A program made the position numbers and the translations under genes. From NCBI RefSeq assembly GCF_000423045.1, contig NZ_AUHF01000001.1, forward strand, positions 930,001 through 994,000: a stretch of DNA of 64,000 nt, given 5' to 3'. The notes under the pieces were generated by a model. The model worked only from the letters and a program-made list of their open reading frames with translations. It searched no databases and was not told the DNA's origin. Below are positions 34,572-42,958 of this stretch, piece by piece. Source of the DNA: Christiangramia portivictoriae DSM 23547 (GTDB taxonomy: Bacteria > Bacteroidota > Bacteroidia > Flavobacteriales > Flavobacteriaceae). Position 1 is the stretch's first letter. Each line of letters opens with the position of its first letter.

Positions 34572-35621
34572 TTATTTCACCTCGTATGTCCAGTTGTAAG
34601 GGTCTTCCGCTTCGTTGTACTGAATTTTCATAAGGGTATCTTTGAAAAAACTGGCGTAGGAATCATCTATTTTGGGTAACTCGAACTTCTCGTCTTTATG
34701 ACCAAAACCAACGATAGGATTGATCACAGTTGCTGTTCCAGATCCAAACATTTCTTTAAGTTCTCCTGTTCTGGCAGCTTCAACAATTTCCTGTACACTA
34801 ACCCGACGAACTTCTACTTCAATATTGTTAGCTTCAGCAAGTTTTATAACACTTTTTCTGGTAACACCATCTAAAATACGGTCGTTCGTTGGAGCGGTTA
34901 CCAGTTTATTTCCAATTCTGAAGAAGATATTCATAGTTCCGGCTTCCTCCAGGTATTCATGAGAATTTGCGTCTGTCCAAATGATTTGCTGGAAACCTTC
35001 TTCCTTGGCGAGATTGGTTGGGTAGAATTGTGCGCCATAATTACCGGCAGCTTTCGCAAATCCAACTCCGCCATCTGCAGCCCTGCTGTATTTTTCTGAA
35101 AATTTCACTCTCACTTCTCCGCTGTAGTATGCCTGTGCCGGAGAACAAATGATCATGAATTTATATTCTTTCGCTGCGGAAGCTGAAACACCAGCTTCTG
35201 TAGCAATCACGAACGGTCTTAGATATAAACTGTTTCCGAATCCTTTTTTGATCCAGTCTTTATCTAATTTTAAAAGTTCTTCCAGGGCTTCGAAAAAAAA
35301 CTGCTTCGGAAACTCAGGAATTGCCATTCGCGCACTGGATTTGTTGATTCTTTCGAAATTTTGTTCTGGTCTGAAAAGCCAGATGCGATCATCCTTATCT
35401 TTATATGCCTTCATCCCTTCAAAAACAGCCTGCCCGTAGTGAAACACTCGTGCAGATGGTTGTAAAGACAGTGGTCCGTAAGGTTTGATGACAGGTTTTT
35501 GCCACGCCCCATCCTTATAATCACATTCCATCATATGATCTGAAAAAACCTGTCCGAAAGCTAGATCGTCAAAATTAGTCTTATCAATTTTAGATTCGGT
35601 GGTCCTTTGTATCTCTATCAT
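34572..35621 (-). CDS. ilvE: Branched-chain amino acid aminotransferase
   Basis: A 349-residue class IV PLP enzyme for the last step of Val, Leu and Ile synthesis and the first of their breakdown. Recognisable parts are the PYGPLSLQPSARVFHYGQAVFEGMKAY substrate region (about residues 47-73), the LYLRPFVIATE segment and the PLP-lysine region around FAKAAGNYGAQFYPTNLAKEEG. The branched acyl-CoAs derived from this pathway are possible IcmF substrates. A TAAATTTG box precedes it on the minus strand at 35657-35664. Confidence 0.93.
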   Translation of the reverse strand: MIEIQRTTESKIDKTNFDDLAFGQVFSDHMMECDYKDGAWQKPVIKPYGPLSLQPSARVFHYGQAVFEGMKAYKDKDDRIWLFRPEQNFERINKSSARMAIPEFPKQFFFEALEELLKLDKDWIKKGFGNSLYLRPFVIATEAGVSASAAKEYKFMIICSPAQAYYSGEVRVKFSEKYSRAADGGVGFAKAAGNYGAQFYPTNLAKEEGFQQIIWTDANSHEYLEEAGTMNIFFRIGNKLVTAPTNDRILDGVTRKSVIKLAEANNIEVEVRRVSVQEIVEAARTGELKEMFGSGTATVINPIVGFGHKDEKFELPKIDDSYASFFKDTLMKIQYNEAEDPYNWTYEVK

Positions 35622-35656
35622 TAGTTGGTATTTAGTGGTTGTTCAGTCTTGTTGCG

Positions 35657-35664
35657 CAAATTTA
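35657..35664 (-). promoter_or_regulatory. Candidate -7 box before ilvE
   Basis: On the minus strand this reads TAAATTTG, 36 bases from the ilvE ATG. A matching box for the opposite gene lies at 35701-35708. Confidence 0.6.
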
Positions 35665-35700
35665 CCTAATTAAAAGTAGAATCAAAATCTAAAGTTTTGG

Positions 35701-35708
35701 TAAATTTG
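35701..35708 (+). promoter_or_regulatory. Candidate -7 box (TAAATTTG) before the DUF4920 gene
   Basis: The exact consensus match lies 31 bases before ATG 35739. Confidence 0.5.
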
Positions 35709-35738
35709 GCACAGAATACCCTGTAATATCTGAGAATC

Positions 35739-36251
35739 ATGAGAATAACATTAGTTATCGCAGCCATCGCTCTGAGCCTGGTGAGTTGCAAAGAAGCTGA
35801 AAAATCAACGAATAATGACCTTGCTGAAGTACAGGAAGTTCAGGAAACTTATGAGAGTTTCGGAAAGAAATTCTCTGGTGACGCGGCTTTGAATGCTTCG
35901 GAAATGCTTGAAAAATATAAGGCACTGGAAACAGGTGATACTCTTAATGTAAGCTTCAGCACCAGGGTGATGAGTGTTTGTAAGGAAAAAGGTTGCTGGA
36001 TGGTATTGGATCTTCCTGAAACCGATAAGGATCCCATGGTGAAATTTAAGGACTACGCATTTTTTGTTCCGAAGGATATAGAAGGAAAAGAGGTAGTAGT
36101 GAATGGGAAAGCATTTGCTGAAGTTACCAGCGTAGAAGATCAAAAGCATTACGCTAAAGATGCTGGAAAATCTGAAGTAGAAATCGCTGCAATAACAGAA
36201 CGTGAACAATCCTTTGGATTCCTGGCAGATGGAGTCCTTTTGAAGAAATAA
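35739..36251 (+). CDS. DUF4920 lipoprotein
   Basis: A 170-residue predicted lipoprotein (MRITLVIAAIALSLVSC, lipid Cys17). The C-terminal domain contains SVCKEKGCWMVLDLPE and a HYAKDAGKSEVEI helix, both hallmarks of DUF4920, a Bacteroidota family of unknown function with a Cys pair (CKEKGC) that might bind metal. mnmD begins one base after its stop, so the genes are co-transcribed. Confidence 0.85.
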   Translation: MRITLVIAAIALSLVSCKEAEKSTNNDLAEVQEVQETYESFGKKFSGDAALNASEMLEKYKALETGDTLNVSFSTRVMSVCKEKGCWMVLDLPETDKDPMVKFKDYAFFVPKDIEGKEVVVNGKAFAEVTSVEDQKHYAKDAGKSEVEIAAITEREQSFGFLADGVLLKK

Positions 36252-36252
36252 T

Positions 36253-36927
36253 TTGGAAAGAAAAATCATCACCACCAGCGATGGTTCTGTAACAATACAC
36301 TTACCGGAGTGGGACGAACAGTATCATTCCAAACATGGTGCTATTCAGGAGGCCAGGCATGTATTTCTAAATATAGGACTGCATCATTGGCTTGAAAACA
36401 ACTCTAAGCGACCGGTAGATATTCTTGAGATTGGTTTTGGAACTGGCCTGAATGCCTTTCTAACACTTTTAGAATCCAATCGACTGGATACGGAAATTTG
36501 CTACAAAGGTGTAGAGGCCTATCCGGTAACTGCAATGGAAATTGAGAAACTTAATTATCCAGAGGCTGCAGATGCTGTTTCTGCTGAAGATCAATTTCTA
36601 AAACTTCACGCGGTTCCCTGGGAAAAAATAGCTTCTATCACCAATAAGTTTTCCCTAATTAAAAATCAACTGAAATTTCAGGAAATAGATCTCTTCAACC
36701 AATTTGATCTTGTGTACTTTGACGCTTTTGGTGCAAGGGTGCAGCCTGAACTATGGGGAGAGGATATATTCAACTCCATGTACAAAGCATTAAGACAGCA
36801 AGGGGTTCTGGTGACCTATGCAGCTAAAGGAAGTGTTCGCAGGGCAATGATATCTGCTGGCTTTCAGGTAGAAAAGTTGCCCGGTCCTCCCGGGAAGCGT
36901 GAAATGTTAAGAGCTGTTAAACTATAA
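36253..36927 (+). CDS. mnmD: tRNA-modifying methyltransferase MnmD
   Basis: A 224-residue SAM methyltransferase matching the methylase half of bacterial MnmC (DUF752). It adds the methyl group that completes mnm5(s2)U34 in tRNA wobble positions. Motifs are DILEIGFGTGLNAFLTLL for SAM, DLVYFDAFGARVQPELW with the catalytic region, and TYAAKGSVRRAM. It uses a TTG start at 36253; the conserved opening ERKIITTSDGSVTIHLPEWDEQYHS (about residues 2-26) directly follows. It sits one base after the DUF4920 stop. Confidence 0.92.
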   Translation: MERKIITTSDGSVTIHLPEWDEQYHSKHGAIQEARHVFLNIGLHHWLENNSKRPVDILEIGFGTGLNAFLTLLESNRLDTEICYKGVEAYPVTAMEIEKLNYPEAADAVSAEDQFLKLHAVPWEKIASITNKFSLIKNQLKFQEIDLFNQFDLVYFDAFGARVQPELWGEDIFNSMYKALRQQGVLVTYAAKGSVRRAMISAGFQVEKLPGPPGKREMLRAVKL

Positions 36928-37001
36928 CTGCTTTCTCGTTAAACCTGTAGAATTTTTCTACACCTCCCTTTGGTCTGTCGTATATTTCTCCAAAAAAAGC
37001 G

Positions 37002-37904
37002 ATGAAAGTACTTATTACGGGAGCTACAGGTATGATTGGTTCCAGGTTGAGCGATCTATGCAGGGAGAGTGGTATGATAGTACATTATCTAACCACCAGT
37101 AAATCCAAGATTGAGAAAAGAGAGGATTACAAAGGTTTTTACTGGGACCCAAAGTCGGAAGAAATAGAAAGGGAATGCCTGGATGGTGTCAAGACGATCG
37201 TTCATCTTGCAGGTGCCAGTATTGCTGAAAAATGGACTTCAGACTATAAAGAAACAATTATTAAAAGCAGAACCGAAACTGCTGCACTGCTATATCATAC
37301 GCTGAAGAACAACGAGCACGAGGTAGAAAACTTTATTTCGGCCAGTGCGATTGGTAAATATCCAGATTCATTGGAAAAATTATATTTTGAAGATGATGAG
37401 GCGTTGGCTAATAATTTTGTAGGTACCGTTGTGAAGAAATGGGAGGGAGCGGCAGACAGGTTTTCTAATCTTGGTATTGATGTAGCGAAAATACGTGTTG
37501 GCCTGGTGCTCTCGGAAAAGGGAGGAATGCTAGAGAAAGTCAGGAAGCCTGTTGAAATGAATGTTGGCGCACCCCTGGGAAGTGGTAAACAATGGCAGAG
37601 CTGGATACACCTGGATGACCTTGCAGGTATTTTTCTACATGCTATAGAAAGGGAGCTCACGGGAGTTTACAATGCTGTTGCTCCGAACCCGGTGACGAAT
37701 AAGGAAATGACCAGGCAGTTGGCCGAGAAACTCAATAAACCATTATGGCTTCCAAATGTTCCAAAATTCGTACTGAAAACTATGCTCGGTGAAATGTCAC
37801 AGATTGTGCTTTCCAGCCAGCTCGTAAGTTGTAAAAAGATCGAAGAGCATGGATATAAATTTCAATATTCAAATCTTTCCAAAGCTTTGGATGATCTAAT
37901 CTAA
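37002..37904 (+). CDS. TIGR01777 family NAD(P)-dependent epimerase-like protein
   Basis: A 300-residue atypical short-chain dehydrogenase with GATGMIGSRL at residues 7-16 for dinucleotide binding, the segment VHLAGASIAEKWT, and a C-terminal DUF1731-like end. This family (SulA/YfcH type) is widespread, and its substrate is unknown. It is followed by a strong terminator shared by position with the convergent YceI gene. Confidence 0.88.
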   Translation: MKVLITGATGMIGSRLSDLCRESGMIVHYLTTSKSKIEKREDYKGFYWDPKSEEIERECLDGVKTIVHLAGASIAEKWTSDYKETIIKSRTETAALLYHTLKNNEHEVENFISASAIGKYPDSLEKLYFEDDEALANNFVGTVVKKWEGAADRFSNLGIDVAKIRVGLVLSEKGGMLEKVRKPVEMNVGAPLGSGKQWQSWIHLDDLAGIFLHAIERELTGVYNAVAPNPVTNKEMTRQLAEKLNKPLWLPNVPKFVLKTMLGEMSQIVLSSQLVSCKKIEEHGYKFQYSNLSKALDDLI

Positions 37905-37907
37905 AAT

Positions 37908-37937
37908 AAAAAAGGCTGCCTACTGGCAGCCTTTTTA
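37908..37937 (+). terminator. Terminator after the TIGR01777 gene
   Basis: AAAAAGGCTGCC pairs with GGCAGCCTTTTT around TACT (37909-37920 with 37925-37936). The A run on the left means it can act in both directions, so it may also end the YceI transcript. Confidence 0.9.
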
Positions 37938-37957
37938 TATCATTTATCCTTACTTAA

Positions 37958-38626
37958 TTAAGCCTTTTTAGCTTTAAGGTTGATTGTTAGTTGAATATCA
38001 TCATTGATGAACTGGTCACCTAAACCTTCAAATACAGACTTAGATCCGTAATTCACGTTCCATTTTGTACGATCAATGCTGAAATCTTTACTGCTGATAG
38101 TATAAGTTTCATTGTCTTTGCTGATAGTAACAGGGAAAGTAATATTCTTAGTAACATCTTTCATAGTAAGGTTCCCTTGTAGCATGGTAGCACCTTCTTC
38201 TTTTGTAATACCAGTTACTTCAAAAGTAGCTTCAGGGTATTCCTGTACGTTAAAGAAATCACCTTCTTTACCTTCAACAGTTCCCATAAGGTGAGCTTCA
38301 AGATTAGACTTCTCTTCTCCTTCAAGATCTGTCACTTCAATAGACTTCATGTCTATCACAAAGGTTCCGCTCTGGATCGTAGAATCTGTAGCCATAAAAG
38401 TACCTTCTTTTACAGCGATAGTTCCTGTATGATTTCCAGTAGGCTTAGACCCCTGCCATTCGATCGTAGAAGCAGTAGTATCTACTTTGTACTCCATTGC
38501 TTCAGCTTCAGCAGTCGCAGCATCCTTAGCTTCAGCAGTTTCAGCTTCGTTATTGTTATTCTTACATGCTGTGAAACCAAGTCCCAGACTAGCCACTACA
38601 AAAGCATTCAGTAATAATCTTTTCAT
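37958..38626 (-). CDS. YceI family lipoprotein
   Basis: A 222-residue predicted lipoprotein with lipid Cys21 (LGLGFTAC), then an Ala/Glu-rich linker and a YceI beta-barrel domain (YKVDTTASTIEWQGSKPTGNHTG, later FSIDRTKWNVNYGS). YceI proteins bind isoprenoid-type lipids such as polyprenyl chains. A TACTTTTG -7 box precedes it on the minus strand (38651-38658). Confidence 0.92.
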   Translation of the reverse strand: MKRLLLNAFVVASLGLGFTACKNNNNEAETAEAKDAATAEAEAMEYKVDTTASTIEWQGSKPTGNHTGTIAVKEGTFMATDSTIQSGTFVIDMKSIEVTDLEGEEKSNLEAHLMGTVEGKEGDFFNVQEYPEATFEVTGITKEEGATMLQGNLTMKDVTKNITFPVTISKDNETYTISSKDFSIDRTKWNVNYGSKSVFEGLGDQFINDDIQLTINLKAKKA

Positions 38627-38650
38627 TGTTAAAGTTTTTTATATTCGGCG

Positions 38651-38658
38651 CAAAAGTA
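38651..38658 (-). promoter_or_regulatory. Candidate -7 box before the YceI gene
   Basis: Read on the minus strand the box is TACTTTTG, an exact TAnnTTTG match 25 bases from the ATG. Confidence 0.55.
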
Positions 38659-38706
38659 ATTTGAAAATCAAATCCTGCTTCATAAAATTTTATTAAAAAA
38701 TTTCAG

Positions 38707-38747
38707 TGACATTTTGACATTTCAACTTAATTGGCAACGATTTTGAC
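38707..38747 (+). promoter_or_regulatory. Tandem repeat and sigma-54-like promoter before grpE
   Basis: Two abutting copies of TGACATTT (38707-38714 and 38715-38722) precede TTGGCAACGATTTTGAC (38731-38747). The latter has a perfect TTGGCA -24 element, and TTTGA at -12 where the consensus is TTTGC, with the correct 12-base GG-to-GA spacing. The grpE ATG is 32 bases downstream. No TAnnTTTG box is evident here, so grpE-dnaJ may use an alternative sigma factor. Confidence 0.45.
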
Positions 38748-38779
38748 CCAATAGCTGCAGAAAGTAAATTTTTTATAAA

Positions 38780-39373
38780 ATGAGCCGAAAAGAAGATAAT
38801 ATAAAGGACGAAGATAAGAGTATAAAAGACCAGGTTGAAAATGCGATGGATGAAGCGATTAATGAAATAGATGAGTCTGGTGATGAAGCCGAAGCGCATG
38901 CTAACGATAGCGCCCATGAACTTAGCGAAGAAGAGCGCATGATAGAAGATCTTCAGAAGGAAAAGGACAAATTCCTTAGACTTTTTGCAGAATTTGAAAA
39001 CTATAAGCGCAGGACGTCGAAGGAAAGACTTGAATTGTTCAAGACTGCCAACCAGGAAGTAATGACAGCCATGCTGCCGGTAATGGATGATTTTGACAGG
39101 GCCATGAACGAGATCAATAAATCTGGAGACGAGAATCTTAGAAAGGGAGTTGAGCTTATTCATAACAAACTTCGTGAGACTCTAAAGGCAAAAGGTCTGG
39201 AAAGAATGGAAGTAGAGCAGGGTAGTGATTTTGATTCTGAAATTCATGAGGCAATTACTCAAATTCCAGCGCCATCAGAAGACCTTAAAGGTAAGATTGT
39301 AGACGTGGTCGAACCGGGTTATAAACTTGGAGAAAGAATTATCAGGTATCCAAAAGTGGTTACAGGAAAATAA
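38780..39373 (+). CDS. grpE: Nucleotide exchange factor GrpE
   Basis: A 197-residue DnaK co-chaperone with an acidic disordered N terminus, a long coiled-coil helix (about residues 50-110, with RLFAEFENYKRRTSKERLEL) and the C-terminal beta domain ending in VVEPGYKLGERIIRYPKVVTG. It releases ADP from DnaK. dnaJ follows after 31 bases; dnaK is not in the window. Confidence 0.96.
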   Translation: MSRKEDNIKDEDKSIKDQVENAMDEAINEIDESGDEAEAHANDSAHELSEEERMIEDLQKEKDKFLRLFAEFENYKRRTSKERLELFKTANQEVMTAMLPVMDDFDRAMNEINKSGDENLRKGVELIHNKLRETLKAKGLERMEVEQGSDFDSEIHEAITQIPAPSEDLKGKIVDVVEPGYKLGERIIRYPKVVTGK

Positions 39374-39404
39374 AAACGCTTTTACAGAATTGTAAAAACA
39401 CAGT

Positions 39405-40529
39405 ATGAAAGAAGATTATTACGAAATATTAGGCGTAAGTAAAGACGCTTCAGCAGCAGAAATTAAAAAAGCGTATAGAAAACTGGCTTTAAAATATCAC
39501 CCGGATAAGAATCCTGGAGATTCATCAGCTGAAGATATGTTCAAAAAATCTGCTGAAGCCTATGAAGTATTAGGGAATCAGGAGAAACGTGCTAAATATG
39601 ATCGTTTTGGTCATCAGGCATTTGACGGCGGCTTCGGTGGAGGCGGCGGTGGTATGAATATGGATGACATATTCAGCCAGTTTGGCGATATTTTTGGCGG
39701 TGGCTTTGGCGGAGGCGGAGGCTTCTCCGGCTTTGGCGGTGGCTTTGGCGGCGGACAGCGTCGTGCGAAAGGAAGTAACCTCAGAATTCGGGTAAGTCTT
39801 AATCTTGAAGAAATTGCCAATGGTTGCGAGAAGAAGATCAAGGTAAAGCGTAAAGTTCAGGCATCAGGTACAACATATAAAACCTGTAGTACTTGTAATG
39901 GTTCCGGGCAGGTAACCAGAGTGACCAACACCATACTTGGTAGGATGCAAACGGCTTCTCCATGTACAACTTGCGGTGGATCTGGACAGATCATCGATAA
40001 AAAACCTGATGGCGCAGATGCCCAGGGTTTAATTACTAAAGAGGAGACGGTTTCTATAAAGATCCCTGCCGGAGTTGAGGATGGTATGCAATTAAAGGTT
40101 TCCGGGAAAGGGAACGATGCACCAGGTAACGGCATTCCGGGCGATCTGCTTGTAGCTATTGAAGAGAAAGAACACCAGAGTTTGCAGCGTGAAGGAGATA
40201 ATCTTCACTATGATCTGTACATTACGTATTCTGAAGCTGCTCTTGGTACCTCCAAAGAGATCGATACGGTAACTGGAAAAGTGCGTATCAAGATCGAGGA
40301 AGGAGTTCAATCTGGTAAGATCTTACGTTTACGCGGGAAAGGCATTAGTAGTATCAATGGCTACGGAAAAGGTGATTTGCTGGTTCATGTAAACGTCTGG
40401 ACTCCAAAAACTTTAAATAAGGAGCAAAAGGAATTTTTCGAAAGAATGGCTAATGACGAGAACTTCCAGCCGAATCCTGAAAAAAGCGATAAGTCCTTTT
40501 TTGAAAAAGTGAAAGATATGTTTTCATAA
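39405..40529 (+). CDS. dnaJ: Chaperone DnaJ (two of four zinc motifs)
   Basis: A 374-residue DnaJ with an intact J domain (HPD at residues 32-34), a very Gly/Phe-rich linker (about 70-125) and substrate-binding C-terminal domains. Canonical DnaJ has four CxxCxGxG motifs; here only CSTCNGSG (161-168) and CTTCGGSG (187-194) remain, corresponding to motifs 2 and 3 that form zinc site II. The outer pair of site I is missing. I believe this is shared by other Flavobacteriia. It is co-transcribed with grpE. Confidence 0.95.
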   Translation: MKEDYYEILGVSKDASAAEIKKAYRKLALKYHPDKNPGDSSAEDMFKKSAEAYEVLGNQEKRAKYDRFGHQAFDGGFGGGGGGMNMDDIFSQFGDIFGGGFGGGGGFSGFGGGFGGGQRRAKGSNLRIRVSLNLEEIANGCEKKIKVKRKVQASGTTYKTCSTCNGSGQVTRVTNTILGRMQTASPCTTCGGSGQIIDKKPDGADAQGLITKEETVSIKIPAGVEDGMQLKVSGKGNDAPGNGIPGDLLVAIEEKEHQSLQREGDNLHYDLYITYSEAALGTSKEIDTVTGKVRIKIEEGVQSGKILRLRGKGISSINGYGKGDLLVHVNVWTPKTLNKEQKEFFERMANDENFQPNPEKSDKSFFEKVKDMFS

Positions 40530-40561
40530 AATCTAATTTTAAGAAAATTTTTATATATTTG

Positions 40562-40597
40562 ATTATCGCTAAGTCTTTTAGCGATAATTTTTCTTTT
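40562..40597 (+). terminator. First terminator after dnaJ
   Basis: ATTATCGCTAA (40562-40572) pairs with TTAGCGATAAT (40578-40588), followed by TTTTTCTTTTT. Confidence 0.88.
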
Positions 40598-40613
40598 TCA
40601 TAGCAATTTTTTT

Positions 40614-40650
40614 CCCATCCTTAATTTATTAAGGGTGGGTTTTGTTTTTT
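40614..40650 (+). terminator. Second terminator after dnaJ
   Basis: CCCATCCTTAAT (40614-40625) pairs with ATTAAGGGTGGG (40628-40639) with one wobble, then TTTTGTTTTTT. Two terminators in tandem isolate the chaperone genes from the next operon. Confidence 0.8.
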
Positions 40651-40709
40651 GAGGCCTTTTCAGAATAATAAAATCTTCTTAATCAACTTTTTCTCTGTAC
40701 CTATTTCTA

Positions 40710-40717
40710 TATCTTTA
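40710..40717 (+). promoter_or_regulatory. Candidate -7 box (TATCTTTA) before the ABC operon
   Basis: TATCTTTA differs by one base from TAnnTTTG and is 20 bases before ATG 40737. Confidence 0.45.
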
Positions 40718-40736
40718 ACATTCTATAAAGAACTCT

Positions 40737-41666
40737 ATGGATCATCTTCTGGTAGCCGAAAATGTGTATAAACGCTTCGGAAAATTCACAGCCCTTAACG
40801 ACGTTTCGCTAAGTATTCCACGAGGAAGTATTTTTGGATTGCTGGGTCCCAACGGTGCGGGAAAAACCACTTTCCTCAGGATCATAAATCAAATCACCAT
40901 GCCAGATGAAGGCATGGTTTATCTTGATGGTAAACCATTGCATCCAGATGACATTGCTCATATAGGCTATTTGCCAGAGGAGCGCGGTTTGTATAAGTCC
41001 ATGAAGGTTGGTGAACAGGCGTTATACCTGGCAAGACTTAAAGGATTGAGCAAGGCGGAGGCCAAAGAAAGACTTAAGTACTGGTTTGAAAAACTAGAGA
41101 TTGAAGCCTGGTGGGACAAAAAGATCCAGGAATTGTCCAAGGGAATGGCTCAGAAAGTTCAGTTTGTGATCACCGTGCTGCATAGACCAAAGCTTCTTAT
41201 TTTTGATGAACCTTTTAGTGGATTTGATCCGGTAAACGCAAACCTCATCAAGGATGAAATCTTGCAATTGAGGGATGAAGGAGCTACCATTTTATTTTCT
41301 ACACATCGTATGGAAAGCGTGGAGGAGCTCTGTGACTATATCGCTCTTATCCACAAATCGAACAAATTACTGGATGGTCCAATCAACGAGATCAAAAAAG
41401 CCTATACATCAAATACTTTTGAAATTGGACTGGAAACTGCAGATAAAAGTGCATTGTACCAGGATCTTCAGTCAAAATTTGTAGTTGGCCCGGCTAAGTA
41501 CAAAAGTATTCAGGATGATCTAAAACTTACGATCAAAGTTGGTGAAAAAGATGATTCCAATGAATTGCTCAGATATCTGCTCACCAGGGCCAAAGTGAAC
41601 CATTTTGTTGAGGTGATTCCTTCAGTAAATGATATTTTCATTAAAACCGTGACTCAGAATGCGTAA
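40737..41666 (+). CDS. ABC transporter ATP-binding protein (NatA-like)
   Basis: A 309-residue ATPase with Walker A GPNGAGKTT (residues 37-45), a signature region reading LSKGMAQKVQ and Walker B LLIFDEPFSGFDP. A C-terminal extension of about 80 residues follows, as in NatA/CcmA-type export ATPases. It is first in a compact five-gene operon and overlaps the permease by 8 bases. The substrate is unknown; sodium or drug export is only a family association. Confidence 0.92.
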   Translation: MDHLLVAENVYKRFGKFTALNDVSLSIPRGSIFGLLGPNGAGKTTFLRIINQITMPDEGMVYLDGKPLHPDDIAHIGYLPEERGLYKSMKVGEQALYLARLKGLSKAEAKERLKYWFEKLEIEAWWDKKIQELSKGMAQKVQFVITVLHRPKLLIFDEPFSGFDPVNANLIKDEILQLRDEGATILFSTHRMESVEELCDYIALIHKSNKLLDGPINEIKKAYTSNTFEIGLETADKSALYQDLQSKFVVGPAKYKSIQDDLKLTIKVGEKDDSNELLRYLLTRAKVNHFVEVIPSVNDIFIKTVTQNA

Positions 41667-42957
41667 TTTAAAATTGATCATAAGCAGGGAATATCTTGCC
41701 CGGGTTCGCAACAAGACCTTTATCGTGATGACGTTTCTGAGTCCGCTGATCTTTGTTGGGATGATCATGTTGATCGCTTACCTAAGCATGCTTAATAGTA
41801 CAGATCAAAAGATTATTGGTATCCATGATGATACGGGATTATTTGCTTCAGAATTTAAAGATGGTGAACAGGTACAGTACCTTGATCTTTCAGAAAAAGA
41901 TCTGCAGCTTGCCAGGACACAGGTGCTGGAAAATGAATACTTCGGACTAATTCATATTGCTTCTCTTAATTCGCTTAGTGGCAAACCCGATACCATTGAA
42001 TTCTTCGGTAAAGAATCACCTGGTTTCGGAACCATTGAAAATATTGAAAAGACTATTTCAGATAAATTAACCCGGAAACAACTTATAGATAAAGGAATTG
42101 ATGTTTCAGAAATTGATAAAGCCAGAGCAGATGTTAGCGTGGATATTCAGAATTTCTCGGGTGAAAAAAGCTCGAAAATGTCTAATTACATCAAGATGTT
42201 TTTTGGTGGTGCCGCCGGTTACCTGCTTATGATGTTTATAATCATTTATGGGAATATGGTGATGAGGAGCGTGATCGAGGAAAAAACGAACCGTATCATC
42301 GAGATCATCGTTTCTTCTGTAAAACCTTTCCAGTTGCTACTGGGTAAAGTGTTGGGGACCAGTCTTGCCGGATTAACGCAATTTGTGGTCTGGGTTATTC
42401 TGGGGAGCGTTCTTCTGGTTGGCCTATCCACATTTCTAGGTATCGATCCCATGGCTGCACAAACTCCGGCAACCTTAGCGATGGAGAATGCGGGTAATCC
42501 CAAGATCAATCAATTAGTGATCGATATTCTTAAGTTACCCTACGCGAGTCTTCTAAGTTTCTTTGTGATCTATTTTATAGGAGGATATTTTCTTTACAGT
42601 TCGGTTTATGCGGCCATAGGTGCTGCAGTAGATAGTGAGACAGATACGCAACAGTTTATGTTTCCGGTCATTCTACCATTGATCTTAGGAATCTATGTAG
42701 GATTCTTTTCCGTGGTGGAAAATCCGCATGGAACAGTCTCCACCATCTTTTCCTTTATACCATTTACCTCTCCAATCGTTATGTTGATGCGAATTCCATT
42801 TGGCGTGCCATGGTATGAGATCTTAATTTCCATCATTATTTTAATTGGAACCAATTTCGCTGTACTTTGGTTATCAGCTAAAATTTATCGCGTGGGAATT
42901 TTAATGTACGGGAAGAAACCAGGCTATAAAGAATTGTATAAGTGGCTTAAGTATTAG
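41659..42957 (+). CDS. ABC transporter permease (NatB/ABC-2 type)
   Basis: A 432-residue membrane protein with one N-terminal helix, a large extracytoplasmic domain of about 160 residues, then five to six C-terminal helices. EEKTNRIIEIIVSSVKPFQLLLGKVLG is the typical ABC-2 coupling region (about residues 210-236). It pairs with the overlapping ATPase gene. The MscS-type channel gene begins one base after its stop. Confidence 0.9.
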   Translation: MRNLKLIISREYLARVRNKTFIVMTFLSPLIFVGMIMLIAYLSMLNSTDQKIIGIHDDTGLFASEFKDGEQVQYLDLSEKDLQLARTQVLENEYFGLIHIASLNSLSGKPDTIEFFGKESPGFGTIENIEKTISDKLTRKQLIDKGIDVSEIDKARADVSVDIQNFSGEKSSKMSNYIKMFFGGAAGYLLMMFIIIYGNMVMRSVIEEKTNRIIEIIVSSVKPFQLLLGKVLGTSLAGLTQFVVWVILGSVLLVGLSTFLGIDPMAAQTPATLAMENAGNPKINQLVIDILKLPYASLLSFFVIYFIGGYFLYSSVYAAIGAAVDSETDTQQFMFPVILPLILGIYVGFFSVVENPHGTVSTIFSFIPFTSPIVMLMRIPFGVPWYEILISIIILIGTNFAVLWLSAKIYRVGILMYGKKPGYKELYKWLKY

Positions 42958-42958
42958 G

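Noticed and set aside
35805-36275. A 156-codon minus-strand frame over the DUF4920 and mnmD genes
   Set aside because: It overlaps two convincing genes and reads as low-complexity aromatic-rich sequence.
39614-39841. A Pro-rich minus-strand frame opposite dnaJ
   Set aside because: It is the reverse reading of the Gly/Phe-rich linker of DnaJ.
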